NCBI GenBank assembly: GCA_964584165.1
Contig: CAZOYW010000015.1
Coordinates: 1-62,795, forward strand
DNA: 62,795 nt
From: CAZKCI01 sp964584165
GTDB lineage: Bacteria > Auribacterota > Erginobacteria > Erginobacterales > CAZKCI01
Direction: 5' to 3'
In this document: one piece after another, positions 1-9,596 of the stretch
How positions within the stretch are numbered: position 1 is the stretch's first letter
Layout of the letters: each line of letters starts with the position of its first letter
Made by a program: the position numbers and the translations under genes
Notes under the pieces: generated by a model
Database searches by the model: none
Told to the model about the DNA's origin: nothing
What the model saw: only the letters and a program-made list of their open reading frames with translations

Positions 1-625
<625 letters not shown>

Positions 626-966
626 CTGCTTCCTCCTTTTTCCATCATCATAGCCGCCGGGAGGGACGGTGTCAAATGCAGGATGGGCCAGAGAGGCCGG
701 AAAGGCAGGCGGGGCAGGAAAGCAGAGAGGCGGTTTTAGTTCCGTAGGCGCGGACATTGATGTCCGCGCGCCGGGCCGACTATTCACCATTCGCCGCTCC
801 CGCACTCGCGGAGCGAGCGATCGAGAGCCGGTTTTGGGGGAGGGGCATTCCTGCCCCGATCCATGTGAATCCGGATCGCGACAAGAATGTCGCTCCCACA
901 CTCGCGGAGCGAGCGATCGAGAGCTGGTTTTGTGGGAGGGGCATTCCTGCCCCGATCCGGGCCGGC
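626..966. repeat. Intergenic region with a duplicated dispersed repeat (family A)
   Basis: This gap of about 340 bases holds no gene. From about 802 a unit of about 98 bases occurs twice, the second copy beginning near 899. Each copy has a GAGCGAGCGATCGAGAG lead and then the palindromic core GGGGCATTCCTGCCCC. In the first copy the matching TCGCGACAAGAATGTCGCTCCCAC arm is complete. The second copy stops about 8 bases before the rsmI stop codon at 967. The same core recurs at 2573, 49020, 51882, 54420 and 58196. Confidence 0.8.
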
Positions 967-1794
967 TTACAGGAGGGCGCGGTAGACGTCGCTCTTCCTC
1001 ACGCCGCGGGATCTGGCGACGAGCTTGATCGCCTCCATCCGGGAGATGCCAAGCTCCTCCTGAAACTTCTTCACCTGATCGGGAAGCGGGAGGCCGGAAT
1101 CATCCGCGCCGCCGGTCTTCCCCTCCACGACCAGGACGACCTCCCCCCGGATCTCCCTTCCCCCGAGGCGGGCGGCGACCTCCGCCGTCGTCCCCCGGAT
1201 CACCTCCTCGAACTTCTTGGTCAGCTCGCGGGCGACGGCGACGCGGCGGTCCCCCAGGGCTAGGCCGACGTCGCGAAGCGCAGCGGCGAGACGGCGGGGG
1301 GATTCGAAGAAGACCAGCGTCCGTTCGTCTTCGGCGAGCGAGGCGAGTTTCTTCCTCCGGGCCAGCGCCCGGGCGGGGAGGAACCCCTCGAAGGCGAAGC
1401 GGGCGGTCGGGAGGCCGGAGACGACGAGCGCGGCGAGGAGCGACGAGGGGCCGGGGACGGGGACAACGGGGATGCCGGCGGCGATCGCAGAGCGCACCAG
1501 GCGGAAGCCGGGATCGGAGAGAGCCGGCATCCCGCTCTCGGAGACGAGCGCGATCTTCTCGCCCGCCCGGAGGCGCTCGAGGAGGGCCGGGCTTCTCTCC
1601 TCCTCCTTCGGATCGTAGTAGCTCAAGAGGGGCTTCGCGATCCCAAGATGGCGGAGAAGGTTCTTCGTCGTCCGAGTGTCCTCGGCGGCGACGAGGTCGG
1701 ATTCCTTCAGGACCCGGATCGCCCGGAGTGTGATGTCCTCCAGGTTCCCGATCGGAGTCCCGACCAGGTAGAGTGTCCCGTGATTCTCGACCAT
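967..1794 (-). CDS. rsmI: 16S rRNA (cytidine1402-2'-O)-methyltransferase RsmI
   Basis: RsmI uses S-adenosylmethionine to methylate the ribose of C1402 in the ribosomal P site. The 275-residue product starts MVENHGTLYLVGTPIGNL, the tetrapyrrole-methylase-type first strand and glycine loop. It then shows ALVSESGMPALSDPG and PVPGPSSLLAAL, both typical of the family, and a C-terminal extension rich in basic residues. I chose the ATG at 1794 because GGAG lies 8-9 bases upstream and the family motif starts soon after. An in-frame ATG at 1812 is also possible. It is flanked by repeats on both sides and looks monocistronic. Confidence 0.93.
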   Translation of the reverse strand: MVENHGTLYLVGTPIGNLEDITLRAIRVLKESDLVAAEDTRTTKNLLRHLGIAKPLLSYYDPKEEERSPALLERLRAGEKIALVSESGMPALSDPGFRLVRSAIAAGIPVVPVPGPSSLLAALVVSGLPTARFAFEGFLPARALARRKKLASLAEDERTLVFFESPRRLAAALRDVGLALGDRRVAVARELTKKFEEVIRGTTAEVAARLGGREIRGEVVLVVEGKTGGADDSGLPLPDQVKKFQEELGISRMEAIKLVARSRGVRKSDVYRALL

Positions 1795-1846
1795 ATTTGG
1801 CTCCGGAAACATAACGGGGCTCCGTAGACAAAGACCCATATTAACC

Positions 1847-1925
1847 ATGAATCTCGCGAATCTTCACGAATCTCTTTCGGGGCCCGGCCGATCCCATTCG
1901 TGAAAATCCGTGGATAAATCGCCGG
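1847..1925. repeat. Dispersed repeat, family C (ACGAATC/AATCCG words)
   Basis: Degenerate copies of the words GAATCTCGCGAATCTTCACGAATC and AATCCGTGGAT lie between rsmI and the membrane glycosyltransferase. Related stretches occur at 9419-9590, 22243-22272, 40944-41080 and 55788-56003, always between genes. Confidence 0.7.
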
Positions 1926-1958
1926 GCCGCGCCGGACGGCATATCAATCACGGTTTCT

Positions 1959-3572
1959 TCATCGCCACCGGTGGATCTTGAGGATCGGCTGGCCGTGGAC
2001 CGCGATCTCGAAAACGGACCCCCGGGATGGGTTCCGGAGCGGTTCGAGATCCCTGATCGCATACATGCTGTAGTCGAAGCGAAGATAGGGATCGGCGTCG
2101 AGCTCCTCCGGCCCGAGCAGGACGAGATCGCCTCGGGCGTAGAAGCGGGCGATCTGGGGCGCCACCATGACCAGGACTGAAGAACCGGGCGGGGCCTCCC
2201 GGTTGATCCAGGCCATCCCCCGCTTGTAGGAGTTCCCCCAGTAGTCCAGGAGATAAGCCCCGAAAGCCCCCTTCGGACCGCCGACCAGGGCGTTGTAATA
2301 GACCGTGTAATCCGGGTGGAAGCTGAAGACATGGATGAATAGGACGGCGCAAAGGGCGCAGACCGCTGCCCAGCCGACCCGGCGATGGCGCGATAGAGAA
2401 GCGAGAAGGCCTTCCATACCGATTCCCGCGAGCATGCAGACGGCGGGAGCGACGTAGAGGAAATGGCGGATCCCGTCGTAGACCCGCTGACCGGGGAGCA
2501 TGAAGGGGAGGATGCCGAAAACGATCCAGCAGACTAGGAGGAGGCCGAAGGCGGAACGGCCAGCTTCGATAGTGTGGGAGGGGCCTTCCTGCCCCGATGC
2601 GGGTCGCGACAGGAATGTCGCTCCCACATTTCGCAGGAAGAGGCGGCACAATCCGCCGATCGCGGCGCCGAGCGTGATCAGAGGGGTCGTGATCAGAAGC
2701 ATCACCGGGGCGTAGTGCCAGGGCATGTTTACGCCGGGCACGAACCTTTTCCCTCCATATAGTATCCGGAGGGGCGCCTGGGTCTTATGGTAGAAATAAA
2801 ACTCCGCTATGGCTTTCAGCTTGATCAGGGGCTGATGCCAGAGGTAAGGCCATAGGAGCATCCCCATGGGCAAGCTCATTAACAGAGAGAGCCAGATATC
2901 CCAAAGAGATAAAGCGCGCTTGAGAATACCACCCTTTCGGGAGTCAAAGATTATTAAGTATAATATAGTATATATTAGTATAATTGCTGGATTTACAGCG
3001 AAGGTAGCCCGGGTTGCGAAGCCGAGTCCGCTGGCCAGAGCCAGCCAGATACAGTATACTTTTTTATCCGATTGTATCCTTCTGTATAACAGATAGAAGC
3101 ATAATGCATAGACGAATGCTACCGGGTTATCCTTGGGGTTGTTGAAGGAATCGGCGATGAAACGGGGGAAGGAGCAGAGGAAAAGGGCGGAGAAAACCCC
3201 CGCCGGTATCGACCAAGCCCGGCCGGCCAGGAGACAGGTGAAAAAGACGGTAAGGGAGGCGGCAATGACGAGGTGGAGATGGCGGGCGTTGTCCTCGGCC
3301 AGAACGCCCCAGCGGCCGTGGAAAAGACGGGCATTCAGGGCCCCGATAATGTCGAAGACCGGACCGTAGTTCTCCATCGAACGCCCGATCGTCTCGGCGG
3401 TGAGGGAACGCCAGTCGCCATGCCGGAGGGTATCGAGGTAGAGGTCGCCGACGTAGAAATGGTCCGGGGCGGGTTCGTCCCAGGTGATCCCGAACCGGTC
3501 GAGCGAGGCGAGCCCGAAGACGAGGTAGGCGGCGGCGCAGAGAGTGGCGGCGAGCAGGGGCGAGCTTTTCAT
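1959..3572 (-). CDS. Polytopic membrane glycosyltransferase, GT39/ArnT-like
   Basis: A 537-residue integral membrane protein with an N-terminal membrane segment and about ten more hydrophobic helices. The first outer loop carries ITWDEPAPDHF, resembling the acidic catalytic loop of GT-C (PMT/ArnT-type) transferases that use polyprenyl-phosphate sugars. RFIADSFNNPKDNP matches the second conserved loop. The final hundred residues look soluble. Its ATG directly abuts the TGA of the upstream ATPase gene (TGAATG), so the two form one unit. Two oddities: residues encoded at 2573-2628 come from the family A palindrome, and 2935-3115 is strikingly AT-rich against a GC-rich background. The acceptor and sugar are unknown. 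Confidence 0.75.
   Translation of the reverse strand: MKSSPLLAATLCAAAYLVFGLASLDRFGITWDEPAPDHFYVGDLYLDTLRHGDWRSLTAETIGRSMENYGPVFDIIGALNARLFHGRWGVLAEDNARHLHLVIAASLTVFFTCLLAGRAWSIPAGVFSALFLCSFPRFIADSFNNPKDNPVAFVYALCFYLLYRRIQSDKKVYCIWLALASGLGFATRATFAVNPAIILIYTILYLIIFDSRKGGILKRALSLWDIWLSLLMSLPMGMLLWPYLWHQPLIKLKAIAEFYFYHKTQAPLRILYGGKRFVPGVNMPWHYAPVMLLITTPLITLGAAIGGLCRLFLRNVGATFLSRPASGQEGPSHTIEAGRSAFGLLLVCWIVFGILPFMLPGQRVYDGIRHFLYVAPAVCMLAGIGMEGLLASLSRHRRVGWAAVCALCAVLFIHVFSFHPDYTVYYNALVGGPKGAFGAYLLDYWGNSYKRGMAWINREAPPGSSVLVMVAPQIARFYARGDLVLLGPEELDADPYLRFDYSMYAIRDLEPLRNPSRGSVFEIAVHGQPILKIHRWR
2573..2628. repeat. Family A palindromic element inside a reading frame
   Basis: The element from GTGGGAG to CTCCCAC spans exactly 54 bases (2574-2627), so it adds 18 codons without breaking the frame of the membrane glycosyltransferase. 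On the minus strand it encodes VGATFLSRPASGQEGPSH. Elsewhere in the window the same element is intergenic. Confidence 0.85.
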
Positions 3573-4790
3573 TCAGGGCAAACGCGAGAGCCAGCGATCG
3601 GCGGACACGACGAGGATCCGCTCGCCGCCCGCGGTCACTTTTCGGGAGATCCCTGGACGGTTGACCAGCTGGACGGCCGGAGCGGACAGGGCCATCTTCA
3701 TCTTGACCAGGGATTTCGCCGGCTCGGTTTCCTCGATCTTGGTTTCCACAAGCAGGATCGGTTTTCCGTCCCGGGAGAGAACGAAATCGACTTCGGCCTT
3801 CGATCGATCCCGGGCGAAATGGAGATCGAAACTGCCCTCGCCCCGCTCGGTCCAGTCGCTGACCGCTTTCTTAAGATGCACGGCGACCATGTTTTCGAAC
3901 CGGGCGGAAGGGTCCGCCACCGCGGCCCAGTCGAAAAAATACAGCTTGGGCTCCTTGCGGATCGCCCGGGTGATCTTCCGGGACCAGGGCCGGACCAGAA
4001 ATACCAGGTAAAAGGCGGCGAGGGTCTCGATCCAACTCCCGACGGTTTCATGGGCCACCTGCAAGTCCTCGCGTAGGGAATTGAGGGAGAGGAGACCGCC
4101 GACCTTGCCGGGGAGAAGAGCCGCGAGCATCTCCAGGCGGGCGATGTCCCGGATGCCGGTGAGGTCCCGGACATCCTCCCGGACCAGCTGACGATGGTAA
4201 GGCCCGGCCCAGCGCCGGTAAAAGGTCTCTTCTCCCCGGGAAAACGGCTCGGGAAAACCGCTCAGCCTTCCCAGCCCCTGCCAGAGGGGCCACGAACCCC
4301 CTACCTCTTCCGGCAACTCGTCGGGGTGGGCGAGAAAGTCCTTCAGGGCGGGCCGGTCCCCCGTTAGCTCGCCGATCGTCAGGGGAAAAAGATGGTGGGA
4401 GAAATAGCGTCCGCTCAGACTCTCCCCGCCCCTCCGGCCCAGATCCAGGCGGCCGCTCCCCGTGACCAGAAAGCCAAACTCCCCGCGGGCCAGGTCGAAG
4501 GCGCCCTTGAGATACGCCTTCCAGCGGGGATACTTGTGGATCTCGTCCAGAACGACCAGAGGCTTGACGGTCCGGTCCCGGTCGATCTCCTCGAAGAAGC
4601 GGGGCTTTTGGATCAGGAGAAGGCGGTCGCCAGGGATATCGAATGACCAATAGCGGCCGGCGGGAAATTCCCGCAGCAGCATCTTGGCCAGCGTGGTCTT
4701 TCCGGCCTGGCGGGGGCCGGAGACGAAGAGCATCTGTTCGTAACGCCGCAGGCTATCCCGGAAAACCGGAAGAAGATCGCGGTCAATCAT
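3573..4790 (-). CDS. AAA_14 / DUF4143-type ATPase
   Basis: A 405-residue cytosolic P-loop ATPase. Walker A is VSGPRQAGKTTLAK near residue 25, Walker B is LVVLDEIHKYP near residue 80, and the sensor-like segment FLVTGSGRLDLGRRGGESL follows. This order is characteristic of the AAA_14 family with a C-terminal DUF4143 domain; the C-terminus contains VDFVLSRDGKPILLVETKI, a nuclease-fold-like stretch. Members are common in archaea and candidate phyla, are often laterally transferred, and have no settled function. The stop codon touches the start of the membrane glycosyltransferase. A strong promoter-like sequence ends only a few bases before the ATG. Confidence 0.88.
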   Translation of the reverse strand: MIDRDLLPVFRDSLRRYEQMLFVSGPRQAGKTTLAKMLLREFPAGRYWSFDIPGDRLLLIQKPRFFEEIDRDRTVKPLVVLDEIHKYPRWKAYLKGAFDLARGEFGFLVTGSGRLDLGRRGGESLSGRYFSHHLFPLTIGELTGDRPALKDFLAHPDELPEEVGGSWPLWQGLGRLSGFPEPFSRGEETFYRRWAGPYHRQLVREDVRDLTGIRDIARLEMLAALLPGKVGGLLSLNSLREDLQVAHETVGSWIETLAAFYLVFLVRPWSRKITRAIRKEPKLYFFDWAAVADPSARFENMVAVHLKKAVSDWTERGEGSFDLHFARDRSKAEVDFVLSRDGKPILLVETKIEETEPAKSLVKMKMALSAPAVQLVNRPGISRKVTAGGERILVVSADRWLSRLP

Positions 4791-4797
4791 GAAGGCA

Positions 4798-4825
4798 ATA
4801 TTAGATATAAACCGAAATTTGTCAA
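4798..4825 (-). promoter_or_regulatory. Predicted sigma-70-type promoter of the ATPase/glycosyltransferase unit
   Basis: On the minus strand TTGACA (4825-4820) is followed after 16 bases by TAATAT (4803-4798). The start codon is at 4790, so transcription would begin at or next to the ATG, predicting a nearly leaderless mRNA. Confidence 0.6.
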
Positions 4826-4854
4826 CGACAATATTCGATCGGCATATGGAAATG

Positions 4855-5481
4855 TCATACGCCCCGCGCTTCCAGCATCTCCTTCACCTTCATCAGGCGA
4901 ACGCGGGAGCCGCGCTCGTTCTCCTCGATCTTCCCGGCGATGAACTTCCGGGTAGACACGATCTCGGGGATCATCACGTACTCCAGCGCGTTCACCCGCC
5001 GCCGGGTCTTCTCGATCTCGCGGGTCAGCCTCCGGAGAAGCTCCTCGAGGGTGGCCAGATCCAGGATCCGGGGGAGGAGAGCGCGGAGGCGGTCGATCGC
5101 CTGGTCGAGCTCGGGGGGGGTGATGACCAGGCTGTAGGCCGGCTCGGGGCGGAAATCGGAGAGACCGAAGGTCGGCGACGAGACTCCCATAACCGAGCGC
5201 GTCCCGACATCGACCGCGGCCTCGCCCCGGCACTCGGAGAGAGCGGAGGAGACGATGGTGCGGGAGGAGGAGGCGGAGGCGAGCGTGAAGAGGCCGAGCG
5301 CCCCCGGGACCTCCCGGTCCACCTCCTCCCGCTCCGTCCGGTAGCGGTCGACCAGGGGGATAAACTCCTTGACCAGCCCCTCGAGCTTCTCCTTCAGGAG
5401 GCGGTGACCCCGGCGGGCCAGCTCGAGCCGCTTGCGGAGTTTCATGAGCTCCATGCGGTTGGGGCTGATGGAGGATTTCAT
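4855..5481 (-). CDS. ntpD: V-type ATPase subunit D (central stalk)
   Basis: Subunit D is the long coiled-coil rotor shaft that runs through the A3B3 head. The 208-residue product begins MKSSISPNRMELMKLRKRL, close to the family start (PTR..L..LK..L..A..G). It ends in a second long helix with REIEKTRRRVNALEYVMIPEI, the conserved C-terminal signature. It is the last gene of the operon and follows subunit B after about 130 bases of palindromic repeat. Length is normal and both helices look intact. Confidence 0.95.
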   Translation of the reverse strand: MKSSISPNRMELMKLRKRLELARRGHRLLKEKLEGLVKEFIPLVDRYRTEREEVDREVPGALGLFTLASASSSRTIVSSALSECRGEAAVDVGTRSVMGVSSPTFGLSDFRPEPAYSLVITPPELDQAIDRLRALLPRILDLATLEELLRRLTREIEKTRRRVNALEYVMIPEIVSTRKFIAGKIEENERGSRVRLMKVKEMLEARGV

Positions 5482-5504
5482 TTCAGTTTCCGGTCGGCGC
5501 CATC

Positions 5505-5650
5505 AGGGACCAAAGGGACATAAGCGACCAAAGGGACAAATAGCGCATGAGATCTCGCGAATCATCCCGCGGAAGCGACAGCTTCCGCTAGCGCATGAGA
5601 TCTCTCGAATCATCCCGCGGAAGCGACAGCTTCCGCGGGATGATTCGAGG
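5505..5650. repeat. Tandem palindromic repeat at the B-D subunit boundary
   Basis: A run of GGGACCAAAGGGACATAAGCG-like words is followed by two near-identical units of about 47 bases (GCGCATGAGATCTCGCGAATC then CCGCGGAAGCGACAGCTTCCGC). The last copy closes as a long inverted repeat ATCATCCCGCGG/CCGCGGGATGAT. The end of the subunit B reading frame lies inside this repeat. Confidence 0.75.
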
Positions 5651-6993
5651 GATAGTATTTCTCAATGAACTGCTCCTTGATCCGCTTGAGCTCGCTCTTG
5701 GGCAGGATGGAGAGCAACTTCCAGCCCAGGTCGAGGGAGGCGGCGATCTCCCGGTTCTCCTCTTCGCCCTGGGCAACGAACTCCTTCTCGAACCTCTGGG
5801 CGAACTTGACGTAAAGAAGATCGAGGGGGGTGAGGGCCGATTCCCCCAGGACCACCGCGATCTCCTGGGCGGATCTCCCCCGCGCGTAGGCGGCGTAGAG
5901 CTGGTTCATCACGCCCGCGTGGTCCTCCCGGGTCTTCCCCGCGCCGATCCCCCGGTCCTTCAGGCGGGAGAGGGAGGGGAGGACGTCGACCGGCGGGTAG
6001 ATCCCCTCGTTGTGGAGCTGGCGGGCGAGGAGGATCTGCCCCTCGGTGATGTAGCCGGTGAGATCGGGGATGGGGTGGGTCTTGTCGTCTTCGGGCATGG
6101 TCAGGATCGGCATCTGGGTGATCGAGCCCTCCTTCCCCTTGATCCGCCCCGCCCGCTCGTAGATGGTGGAGAGGTCGGTGTAGAGGTAGCCGGGGTAGCC
6201 GCGCCGGGAGGGGACCTCCTTGCGGGCGGCCGAGATCTCGCGCAGGGCCTCGCAGTAGTTGGTCATATCGGTCAGGATGACCAGGATGTGCATCCCCCGC
6301 TCGTAGGCCAGATACTCGGCGACGGTAAGCGCGATCCGGGGCACCGAGATCCGCTCGATCGGGGGGTCGTTGGCGAGGTTCCAGGGCGCCGGTCCGCTCG
6401 AAGTCCCGCATGAAGAAGTTTGCCTCCTCGAAGGTGATCCCCATGGCGGCAAAGACGGTGGCGAACTGCTCGCCGGTCTTCAAGACCTTAGCCTGGCGGG
6501 CGATCTGGGCGGCCAGGCGGGCGTGAGGGAGGCCGGAGGCGGAGAAGATGGGAAGCTTCTGGCCCCGGACCAGCGTGTTCAGGGCGTCGATGGTGGAGAT
6601 CCCGGTCTGGATGAACTCGGTCGGGTAGTCGCGGGCCTCCGGGTTGATCGGGGACCCGTTGATGTCGAGGCTCTTCTCCGGGATGATGGCGGGGCCGCCG
6701 TCGATCGTGCGCCCGAAGCCGTCGAAGACCCGGCCCACGATGTCGGGCGAGACGCCGATCTGCATCCCCTTCCCCAGGAACTTGACCCGGACCTGGCCGG
6801 GGGTCAGCCCGCTCGTCCCCTCGAAGACCTGGACCAGAGCTTTGTCGTCGCGGACCTCGAGCACCTGGCCGTTCCGCCGGGTCCCGTCGGCGAGGATGAT
6901 CTCGGCGATCTCGGAGTAGGCGACGCCGCCCACCCGCTCCACCAGCATCAGCGGGCCCACGATGGACTCGACGTTGAGGTATTCCTTTCGCAT
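5610..6993 (-). pseudogene. ntpB: V-type ATPase subunit B, interrupted by a frameshifting deletion
   Basis: Subunit B is the non-catalytic nucleotide-binding partner of subunit A in the head. The first frame (6993 to about 6385) runs MRKEYLNVESIVGPL to FFMRDFERTGAL. The second frame (about 6385 to 5610) resumes at NLANDPPIERISVPRIALT. Family members have about seven residues (ERAVLFL-like) between GAL and NLAND, so about 20 bases are missing, near a CCTGG word at 6381-6385. Everything else is full length and well conserved, so the gene is recently broken or the assembly is wrong here. The tail after EKYYPSN derives from a repeat. Neighbouring subunit genes are intact. Confidence 0.85.
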
Positions 6994-7039
6994 TTTCTTC
7001 CCCTTGTGGCCTTGCGGCGAACGGTGACGGTGGCGGTTC

Positions 7040-7165
7040 CATAGGACAGGGACCTAAGGGACGTCAGGGACCCCAGGGACATAAGAGACATCCCGGACAC
7101 TCCCCCTGTTTTGTCTTTGCCCTCCGTCTTCAGCCTTCAGTCTTCAGCCTCTCTACCTGCCTACA
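7040..7165. repeat. Low-complexity intergenic words between subunits A and B
   Basis: GGGAC-based words (GGGACCTAAGGGACGTCAGGGAC...) are followed by CTTCAGCCTTCAGTCTTCAGCC. No coding sequence is seen. The same GGGAC words occur at 5505-5535. Confidence 0.6.
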
Positions 7166-7190
7166 TATGAATATCTTTCAGTTTGCGGCT

Positions 7191-8957
7191 TCATTTCGCC
7201 GCCGCGGCGGCGGCCTGGGCGGCGGCGTGCTTCTTGATCTCGTCGAAGCGCTGAAGCTCGTTCTCGGGTATGAACTTGGCCCGGGAGATCTCCTCCCGGA
7301 CGGGCAGCGAGATCAGGGCATTCAGGTCCGTCCCCGCCTCCAGTGCTCGTTTCGCATAGTGGTAGTAGGCCAGGATCGCCTGGAGGAGGCGGAACTGCTT
7401 TGCGAGCGAGGTGTAGGTGTCGACCGGGTCGTAGGCGTTCTGGTGGAGAAAGTCCTCCCGGATCATCTTGGCCGTCTCCAGGAGGAGACGGTCGTGGGCG
7501 GAGAGGGCGTCCATCCCCACCAGGCGCACCAGCTCCTCGAGCTCCGACTCGCGCTTCAGGATCGCCATCGCCTCCCGCCGGTTGGCCGCCCAGAAGGGGT
7601 CGACCGACCCGTCGGCTGAGGCGTCCGCCATCGTCCCGTAGAGGGAGTAGGAGTTGAGCCAGTTGATGGCGGGGAAGTGGCGCTGGCCGGCGAGCTTATC
7701 GTCGAGCCCCCAGAAGACCTTGACCACCCGGAGGGTGGCCTGGACCACCGGCTCGGAGAGGTCGCCCCCGGGAGGCGAGACCGCGCCGATCACGGAGAGG
7801 GAGCCCTCCCGCCCGTCCTTCCCCAGGCAGACCGAGCGCCCGGCCCGCTCGTAGAAGCTGGCGAGCCGCGAGGCGAGATAGGCGGGGTAGCCCTCCTCCC
7901 CCGGCATCTCCTCGAGGCGGCCCGACATCTCCCGCATCGCCTCCGCCCAGCGGGAGGTCGAGTCGGCCATCAGGGCCACGCTGTAGCCCATGTCGCGGTA
8001 ATACTCGGCGAGCGTGATCCCGGTGAAGACCGACGCCTCGCGGGCGGCCACCGGCATGTTCGAGGTGTTGGCGACCAGGATCGTCCGCTCGATCAGGGGG
8101 CGGCCGGAACGGGGGTCGACGAGCTCGGGGAACTCCATCAGCACCTCGGTCATCTCGTTGCCCCGCTCGCCGCAGCCGACGTAGACGATGATCTCGGCGT
8201 CGGCCCACTTGGCGAGCTGGTGCTGGACGACGGTCTTGCCGGAGCCGAAGGGGCCGGGGACGCAGGCCGCGCCGCCCCGGGCCATCGGGAAGAGCATGTC
8301 GAGGACCCGCTGGCCGGTGGTCAGGATCGAGGAGGGCGGGAGGCGGCGGGCGACGGGGCGGGCCTGGCGGACCGGCCATCTCCGGAGGAGGGTGACGGGC
8401 TTCTCCCCGGACGCGGTCCGGACGGCGCAGACCGCCTCTTCGAGCGCGGCCTCCTTTTCCCCGATCTCGACGATCCGGCCGGCGCAGCCCTCGGGGACCA
8501 TGACCCGGTGGACGACGATCGGCGTCTCCTGGACGGTCCCGATGATGTCGCCGACCTCCACCTCCTCGCCCGCCTTCCGCGTCGGGACGAAATGCCACTT
8601 CTTTTCCCGGTCGAGCGCGGGGACCGAGGCGCCCCGGACCACGAAGTCGCCGTAGCGCCCCCGGAGGAGGTCGAGCGGCCGCTGGACGCCGTCGAAGATC
8701 GAGGAGATCAACCCCGGGCCGAGCTCCACCGCCAGCGCGGAGCCGGTGGGGACGACCGGCTCGCCCGGCCCGATCCCCTCCGTCTCCTCATAAACCTGGA
8801 TGGAGGAGCGCCCGGAGCGGATCTCGATCACCTCTCCGAAGAGGCCCATCTTCCCCACCCGGACCATCTCGTACATCCGGGTGCCGGCGAGCCCCTCCGC
8901 CACCACCAGGGGCCCGCTCACCTTGACGATCACGCCGCTAGGTCGATCCGTGTTCAT
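7191..8957 (-). CDS. ntpA: V-type ATPase catalytic subunit A
   Basis: The catalytic ATP-hydrolysing subunit of the V1/A1 head. The product has 588 residues, a normal length. The P-loop GPFGSGKTVVQHQLAKW lies near residue 235, followed by YVGCGERGNEMTEVLMEFPEL and SVALMADSTSRWAEAMRE, all hallmarks of subunit A. The bulge domain expected between the N-terminal barrel and the P-loop is present. The C-terminus ends in an alanine run of no known function. It lies between subunit F (ntpG) and subunit B in the usual order. Confidence 0.97.
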   Translation of the reverse strand: MNTDRPSGVIVKVSGPLVVAEGLAGTRMYEMVRVGKMGLFGEVIEIRSGRSSIQVYEETEGIGPGEPVVPTGSALAVELGPGLISSIFDGVQRPLDLLRGRYGDFVVRGASVPALDREKKWHFVPTRKAGEEVEVGDIIGTVQETPIVVHRVMVPEGCAGRIVEIGEKEAALEEAVCAVRTASGEKPVTLLRRWPVRQARPVARRLPPSSILTTGQRVLDMLFPMARGGAACVPGPFGSGKTVVQHQLAKWADAEIIVYVGCGERGNEMTEVLMEFPELVDPRSGRPLIERTILVANTSNMPVAAREASVFTGITLAEYYRDMGYSVALMADSTSRWAEAMREMSGRLEEMPGEEGYPAYLASRLASFYERAGRSVCLGKDGREGSLSVIGAVSPPGGDLSEPVVQATLRVVKVFWGLDDKLAGQRHFPAINWLNSYSLYGTMADASADGSVDPFWAANRREAMAILKRESELEELVRLVGMDALSAHDRLLLETAKMIREDFLHQNAYDPVDTYTSLAKQFRLLQAILAYYHYAKRALEAGTDLNALISLPVREEISRAKFIPENELQRFDEIKKHAAAQAAAAAAK

Positions 8958-9016
8958 GGGGGATATCTCTGGGTTAGTGTGTGAGCATTTCTATGGCTTG
9001 GGCCCGCGGACTCGAT

Positions 9017-9382
9017 TCAAACCTTCCCCGCCGCCTCCCGACCGCGCGACATCAGGTCCACGCCGACGGAACGGACGATGGCGGTCCGCATTGCCTCCAT
9101 CCCCAGCCCGCCGGACGGCGACCGGCTGGGGATGATCAGGAAGGCATGGCGGGCGGACGCCTCCAGTTCCCGCAGAGCGGGAAGGATCGCCGAGGCCGTC
9201 TCCTCGACGACCAGGATCAGCGATCCGCCGGGCGATCCCGCCGCCGCCTTAAGCGCCCGCTCCGCTTCCTCCGCCGTCGCCGCGGGGTGGAGGATGGCGC
9301 CGGCCGCCCGGAAGGGGAGGATGACCTCGGCCGGCCCGACGGCGTGAAGCTCACCCCGGCCGCTTCCCGGTCCCGGTTTCAT
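9017..9382 (-). CDS. ntpG: V-type ATPase subunit F (NtpG-like)
   Basis: A small stalk-tip subunit that binds subunit D. The visible fold is alternating strand and helix: LHAVGPAEVILPFRAAGA, an ILVVEET strand near the middle and HAFLIIPSR. I chose the ATG at 9382 (MKPGPGSGRGELHAVG, 121 residues) rather than the one at 9439. The upstream stretch is part of the AATCCGCG repeat and the family starts close to this point. Sequence similarity is weak, as usual for this subunit; the position between C and A is the main support. Confidence 0.8.
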   Translation of the reverse strand: MKPGPGSGRGELHAVGPAEVILPFRAAGAILHPAATAEEAERALKAAAGSPGGSLILVVEETASAILPALRELEASARHAFLIIPSRSPSGGLGMEAMRTAIVRSVGVDLMSRGREAAGKV

Positions 9383-9418
9383 CGTCCGCTGATTGGCTGC
9401 CACTTGGTTCAAGATAGC

Positions 9419-9590
9419 CGCGGATTGCGCGGATTTCACTGATTAAGCCTGGCTTGGCCCGGCCTTAAAACCACGAATCTCGCGAATCTTCACGAATCCG
9501 ATACGGCTCCTGGCCCGGTATTGAAATCGACCAAGCAGGGCCATTCGCGATGATTCGCGCGGATTCGCGGTTAAGTTTGCGTTTGATATT
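9419..9590. repeat. Dispersed repeat, family C
   Basis: Copies of ACCACGAATCTCGCGAATCTTCACGAATC and CGCGGATTCGCGGTT in both orientations fill the gap between subunits C and F. No gene is seen. Confidence 0.75.
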
Positions 9591-9596
9591 CGTCCG

